Shown: positions 17,359 through 27,085 of the stretch, piece by piece
Layout of the letters: every line of letters starts with the position of its first letter
Position numbering within the stretch: the first letter of the stretch is position 1
Origin: Bacteroidota bacterium
GTDB taxonomy: Bacteria > Bacteroidota > Bacteroidia > Chitinophagales > Saprospiraceae
Length of the DNA: 64,000 bases
Assembly: GCA_029557915.1 (NCBI GenBank)
Contig: JAKQHS010000019.1
Location: 62,001-126,000 of the forward strand
Direction of reading: 5' to 3'
Translations under genes and position numbers: made by a program
Notes under the pieces: model-generated
Told to the model about the DNA's origin: nothing
Seen by the model: only the letters and a program-made list of their open reading frames with translations
Databases searched by the model: none

Positions 17359-19635
17359 ATGTCTACTCCTTTTGATCTTGAAATGATCCGTGCGGTTTAT
17401 GCAAGCTTTGGGGACAAAGTGAAAAATATCCGGCAGCAACTGGGTCGCCCCCTGACCCTGACTGAAAAAATCCTTTTCACCCACCTCCATGAGGATTCCC
17501 CCCTGAAGGATTACGAGCGGGGTGAGGATTATGTCTTTTTTGCCCCGGACCGGGTGGCCATGCAGGATGCCACTGCTCAGATGGCCCTGCTTCAGTTTAT
17601 GCAATGCGGCAGGGACAAGACCGCAGTGCCTACCACCGTACATTGTGACCATTTGATCCAGGCCAAATCCGGAGCGGACACCGATTTGAAAACCGCCCTG
17701 GATAAAAATTCCGAAGTATTTGCCTTCTTAAGTTCCATCTCCGACCGGTACGGCATCGGATTCTGGAAACCGGGCGCGGGGATTATCCACCAGATCGTAT
17801 TGGAAAACTATGCCTTCCCCGGAGGCATGATGATCGGGACCGACTCCCATACCCCCAATGCGGGTGGCCTGGGCATGATCGCGATCGGAGTAGGCGGCGC
17901 CGACGCCGTGGATGTCATGAGCGGGATGCCCTGGGAACTGAAAATGCCAAAACTGATCGGGGTAAAACTGACTGGCAAACTGAGTGGCTGGGCTTCCCCC
18001 AAGGACGTCATTCTTAAAGTTGCAGGAATATTGACCGTTGAAGGGGGCACCGGCGCAGTGGTTGAATATTTTGGCCCGGGCGCCCAGTCCATGTCCTGTA
18101 CGGGCAAAGGCACGATCTGCAATATGGGCGCTGAAATCGGCGCCACCACCTCCACCTTTGGATACGATGCCTCCATGGGCCGTTACCTCCGGGCGACGGG
18201 TAGGGCGGTGATCGCCGACCTTGCCGACGGCATAGCCCAGGAACTGACCGGTGACGAGGCCTGTTATAAAAACCCAGAGGAATACTTTGACCGCGTCATT
18301 GAGATTGACCTGAGCAAACTGGAACCGCACGTGAACGGGCCCTATACTCCGGACCTGGCCTGGCCGCTTTCGGAATTTGCGGCTGCCGTAAAAGAAAAGG
18401 GGTATCCCGCTAAACTCGAAGTCGGGCTCATCGGCTCCTGCACCAACTCCTCTTATGAAGACCTGGACCGCGCGGCTTTTGTAGCCAAACAGGCCAAAGA
18501 GAAAAAATTAAAGGTAAAATCGGAATTCACTATTACTCCCGGCTCGGAACAAATCAGGTATACCGTCGAAAGGGACGGCCAGCTCCAGGCTTTTGAGGAC
18601 ATCGGTGGGATCGTACTCGCCAATGCCTGCGGCCCCTGCATCGGCCAATGGGCCAGGCATACGGATGATCCCAACCGGAAAAACTCCATCCTCACCTCCT
18701 TCAACCGCAACTTTTCCAAACGCAACGACGGCAATGCCAATACCCATGCTTTTGTGGCTTCGCCTGAAATCGTTACGGCTCTCGCGATTGCAGGCACCCT
18801 CACTTTCAATCCGCTCACCGATACGCTGATCAACGAAGACGGCCAGTCCGTGAAGCTCGATCCGCCGCAGGGCGAGGAACTTCCCTCCAAAGGATTTGAT
18901 GTGGAAGATGCTGGCTACCAGGCCCCTTCCGCAGACGGGTCCTCCGTAAGGGTCGAAGTGAGGGAGGACAGCGACCGGCTTCAATTGCTCACCCCTTTTA
19001 AACCCATTACCCAGGAACAAGTCAAAGGAATGCGGATTCTGATCAAAGCAAAAGGTAAATGCACCACCGACCATATTTCCATGGCCGGCCCCTGGCTCAA
19101 ATACCGCGGCCATCTCGAAAACATATCCAACAATTGCCTCATCGGCGCCATAAATGATTTCAACGGGGAAGCGAATAAAGTGCTCAACCTGGTGACCAAT
19201 GAGTACATGGCCGTACCCGATTCGGCGAGGACCTACCAAAAGGCCGGCGTCGGAACGGTGGTCTTTGGTGAATTCAATTACGGGGAAGGCTCTTCCCGCG
19301 AACACGCGGCCATGGAACCCCGGTACCTGGGAGTCAAAGCGGTGATCGTAAAATCTTTTGCCCGCATCCACCAGACCAACCTTAAAAAACAAGGAATGCT
19401 GGCACTGACCTTCACCAATCCCGATGATTACGACCTGATCCGTCAGGATGATACGGTGGATATCGGAGGCTTCGAAGATTTTGCACCCGATGAAGCGCTT
19501 TATGTCGTCCTCCATCATGCGGACGGCACGATGGACCGGTTTGAAGTGGATCACAATTACAACGAACAACAAATAGAATGGGTAAAGGAAGGCAGCGCCT
19601 TAAATAAGATCCGTAAGGACCTTGGGGTTTCCTGA
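17359..19635 (+). CDS. acn: Aconitate hydratase
   Basis: 758 residues from ATG 17359; a TTG eight codons upstream is less likely. It is of the mitochondrial/AcnA-like monomeric type. The [4Fe-4S] cysteines are in [10 protein letters not shown] and ACGPCIGQW; the swivel domain carries [17 protein letters not shown]. It isomerises citrate to isocitrate in the TCA cycle. It stands alone behind its own -7 box, after the repeat array. Confidence 0.96.
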   Translation: MSTPFDLEMIRAVYASFGDKVKNIRQQLGRPLTLTEKILFTHLHEDSPLKDYERGEDYVFFAPDRVAMQDATAQMALLQFMQCGRDKTAVPTTVHCDHLIQAKSGADTDLKTALDKNSEVFAFLSSISDRYGIGFWKPGAGIIHQIVLENYAFPGGMMIGTDSHTPNAGGLGMIAIGVGGADAVDVMSGMPWELKMPKLIGVKLTGKLSGWASPKDVILKVAGILTVEGGTGAVVEYFGPGAQSMSCTGKGTICNMGAEIGATTSTFGYDASMGRYLRATGRAVIADLADGIAQELTGDEACYKNPEEYFDRVIEIDLSKLEPHVNGPYTPDLAWPLSEFAAAVKEKGYPAKLEVGLIGSCTNSSYEDLDRAAFVAKQAKEKKLKVKSEFTITPGSEQIRYTVERDGQLQAFEDIGGIVLANACGPCIGQWARHTDDPNRKNSILTSFNRNFSKRNDGNANTHAFVASPEIVTALAIAGTLTFNPLTDTLINEDGQSVKLDPPQGEELPSKGFDVEDAGYQAPSADGSSVRVEVREDSDRLQLLTPFKPITQEQVKGMRILIKAKGKCTTDHISMAGPWLKYRGHLENISNNCLIGAINDFNGEANKVLNLVTNEYMAVPDSARTYQKAGVGTVVFGEFNYGEGSSREHAAMEPRYLGVKAVIVKSFARIHQTNLKKQGMLALTFTNPDDYDLIRQDDTVDIGGFEDFAPDEALYVVLHHADGTMDRFEVDHNYNEQQIEWVKEGSALNKIRKDLGVS

Positions 19636-19669
19636 TCGAAGGCCCAATCTCCAAATAAAAATTTGAACC

Positions 19670-19835
19670 GCATAGCTCGTCTTGAATGCTAAGGAACCGT
19701 AGGGGAAAGGAGGAGTTCTTTCTTTGCGGATTTTCATTGCGGTCTCAGGGGCCTTGGCGATTAGAAAAGGATTATAAACCGCAATGAGCGCAAAGAGCGC
19801 GAAGATTTTGCAGAGAAATGAGAAGGGCATGCAGG
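19670..19835. repeat. Intergenic sequence with GCAAAGAGCGCGAAG-type repeat fragment
   Basis: The 277-bp gap between acn and the GMC oxidoreductase has no gene. Around 19776-19820 it contains ACCGCAATGAGCGCAAAG and related fragments that resemble the CACAAAG...GCGAAGG core of the larger arrays, so it is probably a related but more decayed copy. Confidence 0.4.
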
Positions 19836-19912
19836 ATTAGCGGCGGATTTGATTAATCCAACCCGGATCCCTCCCGGTTTTGTACTTTGAGAGGAATTTA
19901 TTGCTTTCAGGT

Positions 19913-21598
19913 ATGGAAACCTCCTACGATGCCATAGTGATCGGGTCCGGCATTTCCGGCGGCTGGGCGGCAAAAGAACTCTGTGAAAAAGGCTTAAAAA
20001 CCCTGGTGCTTGAACGGGGAAGGGATATCAAACACATCAAAGACTATCCCACGGCGACCATGGCCCCCTGGGATTTTCAATACCGGGGCAGGGTGAGCCG
20101 GGAGTACATCGAAAAAAACCCCCTGATCAGCAAAGCGGCCGGTTTCGGTGACGATACCAAACATTTTTTTATTCAGGATGCGGACCATCCCTATATCCAG
20201 GAAAAACCCTTTGACTGGATCCGGGGCTACCAGGTCGGAGGAAAATCGCTCATCTGGGGCCGCGCATGCCAGCGCTGGAGCCCATATGAGTTTACAGCCC
20301 CCGAACGCCAGGGCTATGGGATGAACTGGCCCATAAATTACCAGGACATAGCCCCCTGGTACAGCCATGTGGAAAAATTCGTTGGAGTATGCGGCAGCCG
20401 GGACGGCCTCGAAGCGATGCCGGACGGGGAGTTTTTACCTCCTTTTGGCCTGAATTGCGTAGAAACCCATATGCGGGATAAAATCAAAGCCACTTATCCG
20501 GACCGGCATATGGTCGACGCCCGCTGGGCGCAGATCACCAGGGCGGATGAAATCTATCTTCAGCAGGGGCGCGGAAAATGCCAGGCTAGGAATATGTGCA
20601 TGCGGGGTTGTCCCTTTGGCGGCTACTTCAGTTCGGTTTCGTCAACCCTGCCCTGGGCGGAGAAAACGGGTAATCTGACCCTCAGGCCCCATTCCGTCGT
20701 GCACTCCATCCTGTATAATGAAGGCACAAAAAAGGCAAGCGGAGTCAGGGTCATCGACGCGGTCAGCAAGGAGGAAATGACCTTTCATGCGAAAGTGATT
20801 TTCCTCAACGCCTCCGCCTTGAATTCCCTGCTGATCCTGCTCCATTCCAAATCCTCCCGGTTCCCCGAAGGCCTGGGCAATGAATACGACCTTCTTGGCC
20901 GCTATGTTGCTTTTCACAACTACCGGTCTTATACTTCGGGTCAACTCGACGGTTTTGAAGATAAATATTATTATGGCCGCAACCCGACCGAACCCATCAT
21001 AGCGAACTACCGGAACCTGGGAAAACAAACCATGGATTTTGCGGGAGGCTACACCATTTTCACCGGAGCTTACCGGTCGGGATTTGAAACTTATGAGGGC
21101 CCCCAATTCGGCCCGGAATTTAAGGAGCATATGACCCGGCCCGGACCCTGGAGGGTGTACATGTATATGCAGGGAGAAACCATACCCAAAGAAACCAACC
21201 GGGTGAGCCTGAGCGACTCGGAAAAGGATCCCTGGGGCATTCCCCTCCTGGTGACCGATGTGGGTTATGATGACAACGATGACCGGATGGTGAAAGACTT
21301 TATGCAGGAATCCGTGGATATGATGCATGCCGCCGGCTGTCGCGACATCAGCACCGGTGACAATCACCAGGCTCCAGGCCTGGATATCCATGAGATGGGT
21401 GGCTGCAGGATGGGCACAAACCCCAAAAACTCCATGCTCAACGCCTGGAACCAAATGCATCTCTGTAAAAATGTATTCGTCACCGACGGCGCCTGCATGA
21501 CCAGTACGGGCAATCAAAGCCCATCCATACTATATATGGCCCTCACCGCCCGCGCAGTGAGTCACGCCGTGGATGAGTTAAACAAACGCAATTTGTAG
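19913..21598 (+). CDS. GMC-family FAD-dependent oxidoreductase
   Basis: 561 residues from ATG 19913. An FAD-binding GSGISGGWAAKEL motif near the N-terminus; C-terminal GMC motifs HEMGGCRMG and TSTGNQSPSILYMALTARA, with the active-site His/Asn pair expected there. This subgroup (gluconate 2-dehydrogenase/sorbose dehydrogenase-like large subunits) oxidises sugars or polyols. There is no obvious signal peptide, and no small subunit or cytochrome partner is adjacent, so substrate and electron acceptor are open. A CxxxC-x3-C cluster (CQARNMCMRGC) is typical of this subgroup. Confidence 0.88.
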   Translation: METSYDAIVIGSGISGGWAAKELCEKGLKTLVLERGRDIKHIKDYPTATMAPWDFQYRGRVSREYIEKNPLISKAAGFGDDTKHFFIQDADHPYIQEKPFDWIRGYQVGGKSLIWGRACQRWSPYEFTAPERQGYGMNWPINYQDIAPWYSHVEKFVGVCGSRDGLEAMPDGEFLPPFGLNCVETHMRDKIKATYPDRHMVDARWAQITRADEIYLQQGRGKCQARNMCMRGCPFGGYFSSVSSTLPWAEKTGNLTLRPHSVVHSILYNEGTKKASGVRVIDAVSKEEMTFHAKVIFLNASALNSLLILLHSKSSRFPEGLGNEYDLLGRYVAFHNYRSYTSGQLDGFEDKYYYGRNPTEPIIANYRNLGKQTMDFAGGYTIFTGAYRSGFETYEGPQFGPEFKEHMTRPGPWRVYMYMQGETIPKETNRVSLSDSEKDPWGIPLLVTDVGYDDNDDRMVKDFMQESVDMMHAAGCRDISTGDNHQAPGLDIHEMGGCRMGTNPKNSMLNAWNQMHLCKNVFVTDGACMTSTGNQSPSILYMALTARAVSHAVDELNKRNL

Positions 21599-21615
21599 TC
21601 ACGGACCCTTTCTCC

Positions 21616-22760
21616 TCCCACGGTTGCGGGACCCCCTTTTCCCACAAAGCCCACCAGGCCCACAAACCAAACAAAGGATTAGCAAAAAGATTTTTGCTCC
21701 CTTCGCCTTTTTCCCACAAAGCCCGCGAAGGCCACAAAGCAAACAAAGGATTAGCAAAAAGAATTTTGCTCCCTTCGCCGTTCACCTTTCGCCCTTCGCC
21801 TCTTTCCCTTCGCCGTTTACCTTTCGCCCTTCGCCTTTATCCCACAAAGCCCACCAGGCCCACAAAGCAAACAAAGGATTAGCAAAAAGATTTTTGCTCC
21901 CTTCGCCTTTTTCCCTTCACCCTTCGCCTTTCGCTATTGCTGGACTCCTTTATCCCACAAAGCCCGCGAAGGCCACAAAGCAAAGCAAGGATTTGCAATT
22001 AGAATTTTGCTCCCTTCGCCGTTTACCTTTCGCCCTTCGCCTTTTTCCCACAAAGCCCACCAGGCCCACAAAGCAAACAAAGTATTTGCAAAAAGCATTT
22101 TGCTCCCTTCGCCGTTCACCTTTCGCCCTTCGCCTCTTTCCCTTCGCCGTTTACCTTTCGCCTTTCACCTATCACCTTTTTCCATTTCTCCTATCTCCCT
22201 TCCTCCCGTCTCCCTTTTTCCCACAAAGCCCGCGAAGGCCACAAAGGAAACCAAGGATTTGCAAAAAGCATTTTGCTCCTTTTGCCGTTTACCTTTCGCC
22301 CTTCGCCTTATTCCCTTCGCCGTTTACCCTTCGCCCTTCGCCTTTTTCCTTTCGTCTCCCGCGGTTGCGGGACTCCTTTTTCCCACAAAGCCCGCGAAGG
22401 CCACAAAGCAAACAAAGGATTAGCAAAAAGATTTTTGCTCCCTTCGCCGTTTACCTTTCGCCCTTCGCCTTTCGCTATTACGGGACTCCTTTTTCCCACA
22501 AAGCCCGCGAAGGCCACAAAGCAAAGCAAGGATTTGCAATTAGAATTTTGCTCCCTTCGCCGTTTACCTTTCGCCTTTCACCTTTTTCCATTTCTCCTGT
22601 CTCCCTTCCTCCCGTCTCCTTTTCTCCCACAAAGCCCACCAGGCCCACAAAGCAAAGCAAGGATTTGCGATTAGAATTTTGCTCCCTTCGCCTTTTACCC
22701 TTCGCCCTTCGCCTTTTACTTTTCGCCTCCCGTAGTTGCGGGACTCCCTTCCTCTTGTCT
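21616..22760. repeat. Array of ~115-bp dispersed repeat, nine copies
   Basis: The 1.2-kb gap between the GMC oxidoreductase and the hydrolase is almost wholly built of the repeat described at 16680-17260. CCCACAAAGC cores recur near 21641, 21713, 21841, 21952, 22047, 22219, 22381, 22494 and 22625. Two core versions alternate: CCCGCGAAGGCCACAAAG and CCCACCAGGCCCACAAAG. The array has few stops in several frames and therefore shows long meaningless Phe/Pro/Ser-rich frames on the plus strand; I do not call these genes. Confidence 0.95.
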
Positions 22761-22796
22761 CCTAAAATCCCTTATCTTGAAAAAAAATTCTTTCTC

Positions 22797-23645
22797 ATGG
22801 ATCAGCGAATCATCAACCTGTACGACGAATACATTCACAAGCCCCTGAACCGGCAGGACTTTCTCAACCGGTTGACCACCCTGGTGGGCAGTTCTGCGGC
22901 AGCCATGGCCATTCTTCCCCAGATTGAAGTGGATTTTACCCATGCCAACCGCACGCCGGATGCCGATTTATTTACGGAATACATTACCTATGCCGGAGTC
23001 CAGGGTACCATGAGGTGTTATGTGGCGCGGCCCAAGGAAGAAAAAAAGTACCCCACGGTGGTGATCATCCATGAAAACCGCGGGCTCAATGCACATATCG
23101 AAGATGTGGCCCGACGGGCGGCCCAGGCCGGTTATTTGGCTATCGCGCCGGATGCGCTCTCTCCCCTGGGACTGACTTTTGCAAACGAGGATGAGGCCAG
23201 GACCAAGTTCCGGGATTTGAAAGCAGAAGACAACAATGCCAACTTCATCCGGGTCTTCGAATACCTCAAGACCCGAAAAGACAGCAACGGCAATTATGGT
23301 TGTGTGGGCTTCTGCTGGGGAGGGGCCATGGCCAATACCCTTGCGGTGAACGTACCGGAATTGAAAGCCGCCGTGGCCTTCTATGGCCGTCAGCAACCTG
23401 CGGAAAACGTGCCCAAAATCAAAGCCGCCCTCCAGTTGCATTATGCCGAAATGGATGAAGGGGTCAACGCCGGGATCGTCGCCTATGAGGCCGCACTGAA
23501 AGCCAATAATATCCCCTATGAACTTTATATGTATGCAGGCGCCCAGCATGCTTTCCACAACGACACGGCCCCCTCGCGTTACCACGAAGCATCCGCCAAA
23601 CTCGCCTGGCAAAGAACCCTCGATTTTTGGGCGAAATATTTATAA
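22797..23645 (+). CDS. Dienelactone hydrolase family protein
   Basis: 282 residues from ATG 22797; the frame is open far upstream only because of the repeat array. Alpha/beta hydrolase with oxyanion/acid region VVIIHENRGLNAHI, nucleophile elbow GCVGFCWGGAM (Cys as nucleophile, as in dienelactone hydrolases), Asp in LHYAEMDEGV and His in GAQHAFHNDT. Residues 1-45 form a helical leader that may be a signal-like segment (LTTLVGSSAAAMAILP). It hydrolyses ester or lactone bonds; the substrate is unknown. Confidence 0.88.
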   Translation: MDQRIINLYDEYIHKPLNRQDFLNRLTTLVGSSAAAMAILPQIEVDFTHANRTPDADLFTEYITYAGVQGTMRCYVARPKEEKKYPTVVIIHENRGLNAHIEDVARRAAQAGYLAIAPDALSPLGLTFANEDEARTKFRDLKAEDNNANFIRVFEYLKTRKDSNGNYGCVGFCWGGAMANTLAVNVPELKAAVAFYGRQQPAENVPKIKAALQLHYAEMDEGVNAGIVAYEAALKANNIPYELYMYAGAQHAFHNDTAPSRYHEASAKLAWQRTLDFWAKYL

Positions 23646-23737
23646 TAATTCCCGAGGAAGATCCGGATTGGCACGGGACTTGTATTTTGAAATCACAAAA
23701 CCAAGCTATTTTTTGACCCGGATTGCGATAAAAATTT

Positions 23738-23745
23738 TAATTTTG
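23738..23745 (+). promoter_or_regulatory. -7 box of the his operon (TAATTTTG)
   Basis: A perfect TAnnTTTG match; a TTTG lies about 22 nt further upstream as a possible -33 element. It ends 5 nt before the leader-peptide ATG. Confidence 0.6.
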
Positions 23746-23750
23746 CAGCC

Positions 23751-23807
23751 ATGTTAATTCATCACGGACATCATCATCACCATCTTTTGCAGCATGCAAA
23801 CGGGTAA
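23751..23807 (+). CDS. hisL: His operon leader peptide (8 His in 18 residues)
   Basis: Short frame MLIHHGHHHHHLLQHANG, with eight His codons (cat/cac), five of them consecutive. It lies between a -7 box and a strong terminator in front of hisG. A ribosome stalled here for lack of charged tRNA-His would change leader folding and prevent termination. A small hairpin (CAAAC 23797-23801 with GTTTG 23810-23814) straddles the stop codon and could be the pause structure. Confidence 0.88.
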   Translation: MLIHHGHHHHHLLQHANG

Positions 23808-23842
23808 TGGTTTGTCCTGATTGAAAACATAAAATATAAATC

Positions 23843-23876
23843 AAAGGCTTGCCGGACCCGGTGAGCCTTTTTTATT
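23843..23876 (+). terminator. Attenuator terminator of the his operon
   Basis: AAAGGCT (23843-23849) pairs with AGCCTTT (23864-23870), with an inner CCGG/CCGG stem and an AC loop, followed by TTTATTTT. It lies between the leader peptide and hisG (ATG 23893). Confidence 0.9.
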
Positions 23877-23892
23877 TTAACCAAATGGGTAT

Positions 23893-24750
23893 ATGACCAG
23901 ACTAAATATAGCGATTCAAAAATCAGGCAGGATGCACGACGATTGTATGGTGCTCCTGCGGGACTGCGGGCTCAGGATTGAAACGGTCTCGGACCAGCTT
24001 AAAACCAGCGCGGGGGGATTCCCTCTGGATATTCTTTACCTGCGCAACGGCGACATTCCCGAATACCTTCAGGACGGGGTGGCCGACATTGCCATCCTCG
24101 GTGAAAATACGGTGATTGAAAAAGGCAGCCGGGTGACCGGCCTGCTTCCCCTCGGATTTTCCAAATGCCGCCTGTCTATCGCGGTCCCGCAAAAAAGCGG
24201 ATACGAAGACCTCCGTTTTTTCGAGGGCAAAAGAATCGCCACCTCCTATCCCCGCACCCTGGCAAAATATCTCCGGGATAAAGGGGTCACCGCGGAAATC
24301 CACCAGATCTCCGGCAGTGTGGAAATCGCTCCCCATATCGGCCTGGCTGATGGAATTTGCGACCTGGTTTCCTCCGGCAATACCTTATTTCAGAACAAGC
24401 TGGAAGAAAAAGAAGTCATCCTGCATTCGCAAGCCTGGGTCTATGCCAACAATGAGCTGGATGCAGACAAAAAAGCCCTGGTGGATCAGTTGCTTTTCCG
24501 GATCAAAGCCACCCTCGAAGCGCGTAAAAACAAATACATCCTGCTGAACGCCCCTAAGGCTTCGCTCGATAAAATCATCTCCATCCTGCCGGGTATCAAA
24601 AGCCCAACCATCCTGCCCCTGGCCATTGAAGGCTGGTGCTCGGTACATTCCGTAATCCCCGAAAAAGAATTCTGGGAAGTCATCGATGCCCTCAAACAGG
24701 CGGGGGCCGAAGGCATCCTGGTGATCCCGATCGAAAAAATGGTGAGCTGA
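23893..24750 (+). CDS. hisG: ATP phosphoribosyltransferase (long form)
   Basis: 285 residues: two periplasmic-binding-like catalytic domains followed by an ACT-like regulatory domain from about residue 210 (LLNAPKASLDKIISILPG...TILPLA). The long form works without HisZ and is normally inhibited by histidine. It carries out the first committed step, ATP plus PRPP to phosphoribosyl-ATP. It is the first structural gene after the attenuator and is followed by hisD after 2 bp. Confidence 0.96.
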   Translation: MTRLNIAIQKSGRMHDDCMVLLRDCGLRIETVSDQLKTSAGGFPLDILYLRNGDIPEYLQDGVADIAILGENTVIEKGSRVTGLLPLGFSKCRLSIAVPQKSGYEDLRFFEGKRIATSYPRTLAKYLRDKGVTAEIHQISGSVEIAPHIGLADGICDLVSSGNTLFQNKLEEKEVILHSQAWVYANNELDADKKALVDQLLFRIKATLEARKNKYILLNAPKASLDKIISILPGIKSPTILPLAIEGWCSVHSVIPEKEFWEVIDALKQAGAEGILVIPIEKMVS

Positions 24751-24752
24751 AT

Positions 24753-26042
24753 ATGAAAATATACCTTGAACCTCCCAGGGTGCAATGGGCCGAAATCACC
24801 CGTCGCCCATCCGGCCAGGACCTCAGCCAGGAATCCGTCGTGCAATCCATCCTTGACCGCGTTCGGCAGGAAGGCGATACGGCCCTCAAAAAGTATACGG
24901 AAAAATTCGATCAGGTCAGCCTCCAGTCCTTCGGGGTCAGCCAGGAGGAAATGGACCAGGCCGAAAAAAAACTGGACCAAAGACTGAAGGAAGCCATACA
25001 GATTGCCAAATCCAATATCGAAGCCTTTCACCGTTCCCAATGGCATGAACCCGGGATCGTGGAAACCATGACCGGGGTGAAATGCTGGCAAAAAACCGTC
25101 CCCATTGAAAAAGTAGGTTTATACATCCCGGGTGGTACAGCCCCCCTGTTTTCCACCGTCCTGATGCTGGCAACACCGGCCGGGATAGCGGGCTGTAGGG
25201 AAATCTTGTTGTGCAGCCCACCGGACAAATTCGGTTCCGTACATCCGGCCATCTTGTATTCGGCCAGGCTTTGCGGGGTGACCCGCATCTTCAAGGTTGG
25301 GGGCGCCCAGGCCATCGCAGCCATGGCTTACGGCACGAAAGAAATCCCCGCGGTACACAAAATATTCGGGCCTGGAAATTCTTTTGTGACCCTGGCAAAA
25401 ATGAAGGTGCAGCAGGAGGGGATTGCCATTGACCTGCCCGCCGGTCCTTCCGAAGTCCTGGTGCTGGCGGATGAGTCCGCCGACCCCTCTTGGGTGGCCA
25501 GTGATTTGTTGTCGCAGGCGGAACACGGCCTGGACAGCCAGGTGGTGCTGGTAGCGGATTCGGAAGATTTTGTCCGCCAGGTTGGCCTGGAAATGGAAAG
25601 CCAGCTCCAGGAACTTCCCAGGAAAAAATACGCCACCGGCTCCCTGGCGCATAGTCACGCCCTGGTCCTGAAAGACCGGAAAGATCAACTGGATTTTATA
25701 AATGAATATGCCCCTGAACACCTGATCCTCAACCACAGGGACGCGGACGCCATCTCCAATGAAGTGATCAATGCCGGATCGGTTTTCATCGGGCCCTATT
25801 CCCCGGAATCGGTAGGAGACTATGCTTCTGGCACCAATCACACGCTTCCGACCAGCGCCTATGCCAAAGCATACAGCGGGGTCAACCTCGACGCATTCAC
25901 CAAAAAAATAACCTTTCAGAAACTTGACCCCGAAGGCCTTCAGGCCATAGGCCCTTATGTGGAGCTCATGGCCCAGGCCGAACAACTTACCGCCCATCAA
26001 CGGGCCGTATCCAAACGATTAAACAAACTGAACCGTCCATGA
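24753..26042 (+). CDS. hisD: Histidinol dehydrogenase
   Basis: 429 residues from ATG 24753, two bases after the hisG stop. Typical motifs: [48 protein letters not shown] and [11 protein letters not shown] (zinc and catalytic Glu/His). It catalyses the last two oxidations to histidine with NAD+. The stop overlaps the hisC start by 4 bp. Confidence 0.97.
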   Translation: MKIYLEPPRVQWAEITRRPSGQDLSQESVVQSILDRVRQEGDTALKKYTEKFDQVSLQSFGVSQEEMDQAEKKLDQRLKEAIQIAKSNIEAFHRSQWHEPGIVETMTGVKCWQKTVPIEKVGLYIPGGTAPLFSTVLMLATPAGIAGCREILLCSPPDKFGSVHPAILYSARLCGVTRIFKVGGAQAIAAMAYGTKEIPAVHKIFGPGNSFVTLAKMKVQQEGIAIDLPAGPSEVLVLADESADPSWVASDLLSQAEHGLDSQVVLVADSEDFVRQVGLEMESQLQELPRKKYATGSLAHSHALVLKDRKDQLDFINEYAPEHLILNHRDADAISNEVINAGSVFIGPYSPESVGDYASGTNHTLPTSAYAKAYSGVNLDAFTKKITFQKLDPEGLQAIGPYVELMAQAEQLTAHQRAVSKRLNKLNRP

Positions 26043-27085
26043 CCATCGAATCCCTCATCCGGCCCAATATTTTAAAACTGAAGCCCTATGCCTCGGCCAG
26101 GCATGAATTCACCGGCAAGGGAGAGGTGTTCCTGGACGCCAACGAGAATCCCTTTGATACCGGGGTCAACCGTTATCCCGATCCTTTGCAGGAAAAGCTT
26201 AAATCGGCCATCGGCCGGCTAAAAAACATCCCTACGGACCAAATTTTCCTTGGCAATGGGAGCGATGAGGCCATCGACCTGATCTTGCGCATTTTTTGTG
26301 TGCCCGGCCGGGACGAAATCATGGTCCTGCCGCCTACCTATGGCATGTACCAGGTGAGCGCCGACATCGCCGATGTCCAGGTTAAAAAGGTCCTGCTTCA
26401 AGCCGATTTCCAGCCGGACCTCCCATCCATAAGGAATAACCTCGGGCCCCATGCCAAGGTGATCTTTATTTGCAGCCCAAACAATCCCACCGGCAACCTG
26501 ATCCGCCGGGAGGCCATCGAAGAGATCCTTGAATTTTTCGGGGGAATCGTGGTGGTGGATGAGGCCTATACGGATTTTTGCCCTGAGGCCACGCTGCTGC
26601 CTTTATTGGAAAAATACGAAAACCTGATCGTGATGCAGACCCTGTCCAAGGCTTGGGGCATGGCCGCGATCCGCCTGGGAATGGCTTTTGCCTCCCCCCT
26701 GCTGATTTCTTATTTCAATAAAGTGAAGGCGCCTTACAATATCAATATCCTGACCCAGCGCTTTGCCCTGGAACGGCTTTCGAAAGAAGGCGAAATGAAG
26801 GCCCAGGTGCAATCCATCCGGCAGCAAAAAACATGGCTGACCCGCGAACTGGAATCCCTGAACGAGGTGCTGCAGGTCTATCCTTCGGACAGTAATTTTT
26901 TATTGGTCAAAGTCAGGCATGCGGAGGCCCTTTACGGTTATTTGTCGGCCCAGGGGGTCGTGGTGCGCAACCGGTCCAGGGAACCCCTCTGCGAAAATTG
27001 CCTCCGGATCACCATTGGCACGGAAACGGAAAACAGGACTTTACTGGAAAAAATGAATTTGTTTCAAAACCAAGCCCCGGTATGA
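26039..27085 (+). CDS. hisC: Histidinol-phosphate aminotransferase
   Basis: 348 residues, fold-type I PLP enzyme. Substrate-binding NENPFD near the N-terminus; PLP contacts CSPNNPTGN and VVDEAYTDF; Schiff-base Lys in TLSKAWGMAAIRLG. It transaminates imidazole acetol phosphate with glutamate. It overlaps both neighbours by 4 bp (hisD and hisB), so translation is coupled. Confidence 0.96.
   Translation: MTIESLIRPNILKLKPYASARHEFTGKGEVFLDANENPFDTGVNRYPDPLQEKLKSAIGRLKNIPTDQIFLGNGSDEAIDLILRIFCVPGRDEIMVLPPTYGMYQVSADIADVQVKKVLLQADFQPDLPSIRNNLGPHAKVIFICSPNNPTGNLIRREAIEEILEFFGGIVVVDEAYTDFCPEATLLPLLEKYENLIVMQTLSKAWGMAAIRLGMAFASPLLISYFNKVKAPYNINILTQRFALERLSKEGEMKAQVQSIRQQKTWLTRELESLNEVLQVYPSDSNFLLVKVRHAEALYGYLSAQGVVVRNRSREPLCENCLRITIGTETENRTLLEKMNLFQNQAPV

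Noticed and set aside
21624-22796. Long plus-strand open frames rich in Phe, Pro and Ser across the repeat array
   Set aside because: Open in several frames at once because the repeat unit lacks stops; the product is a translation of the repeat. The real hydrolase starts at 22797.
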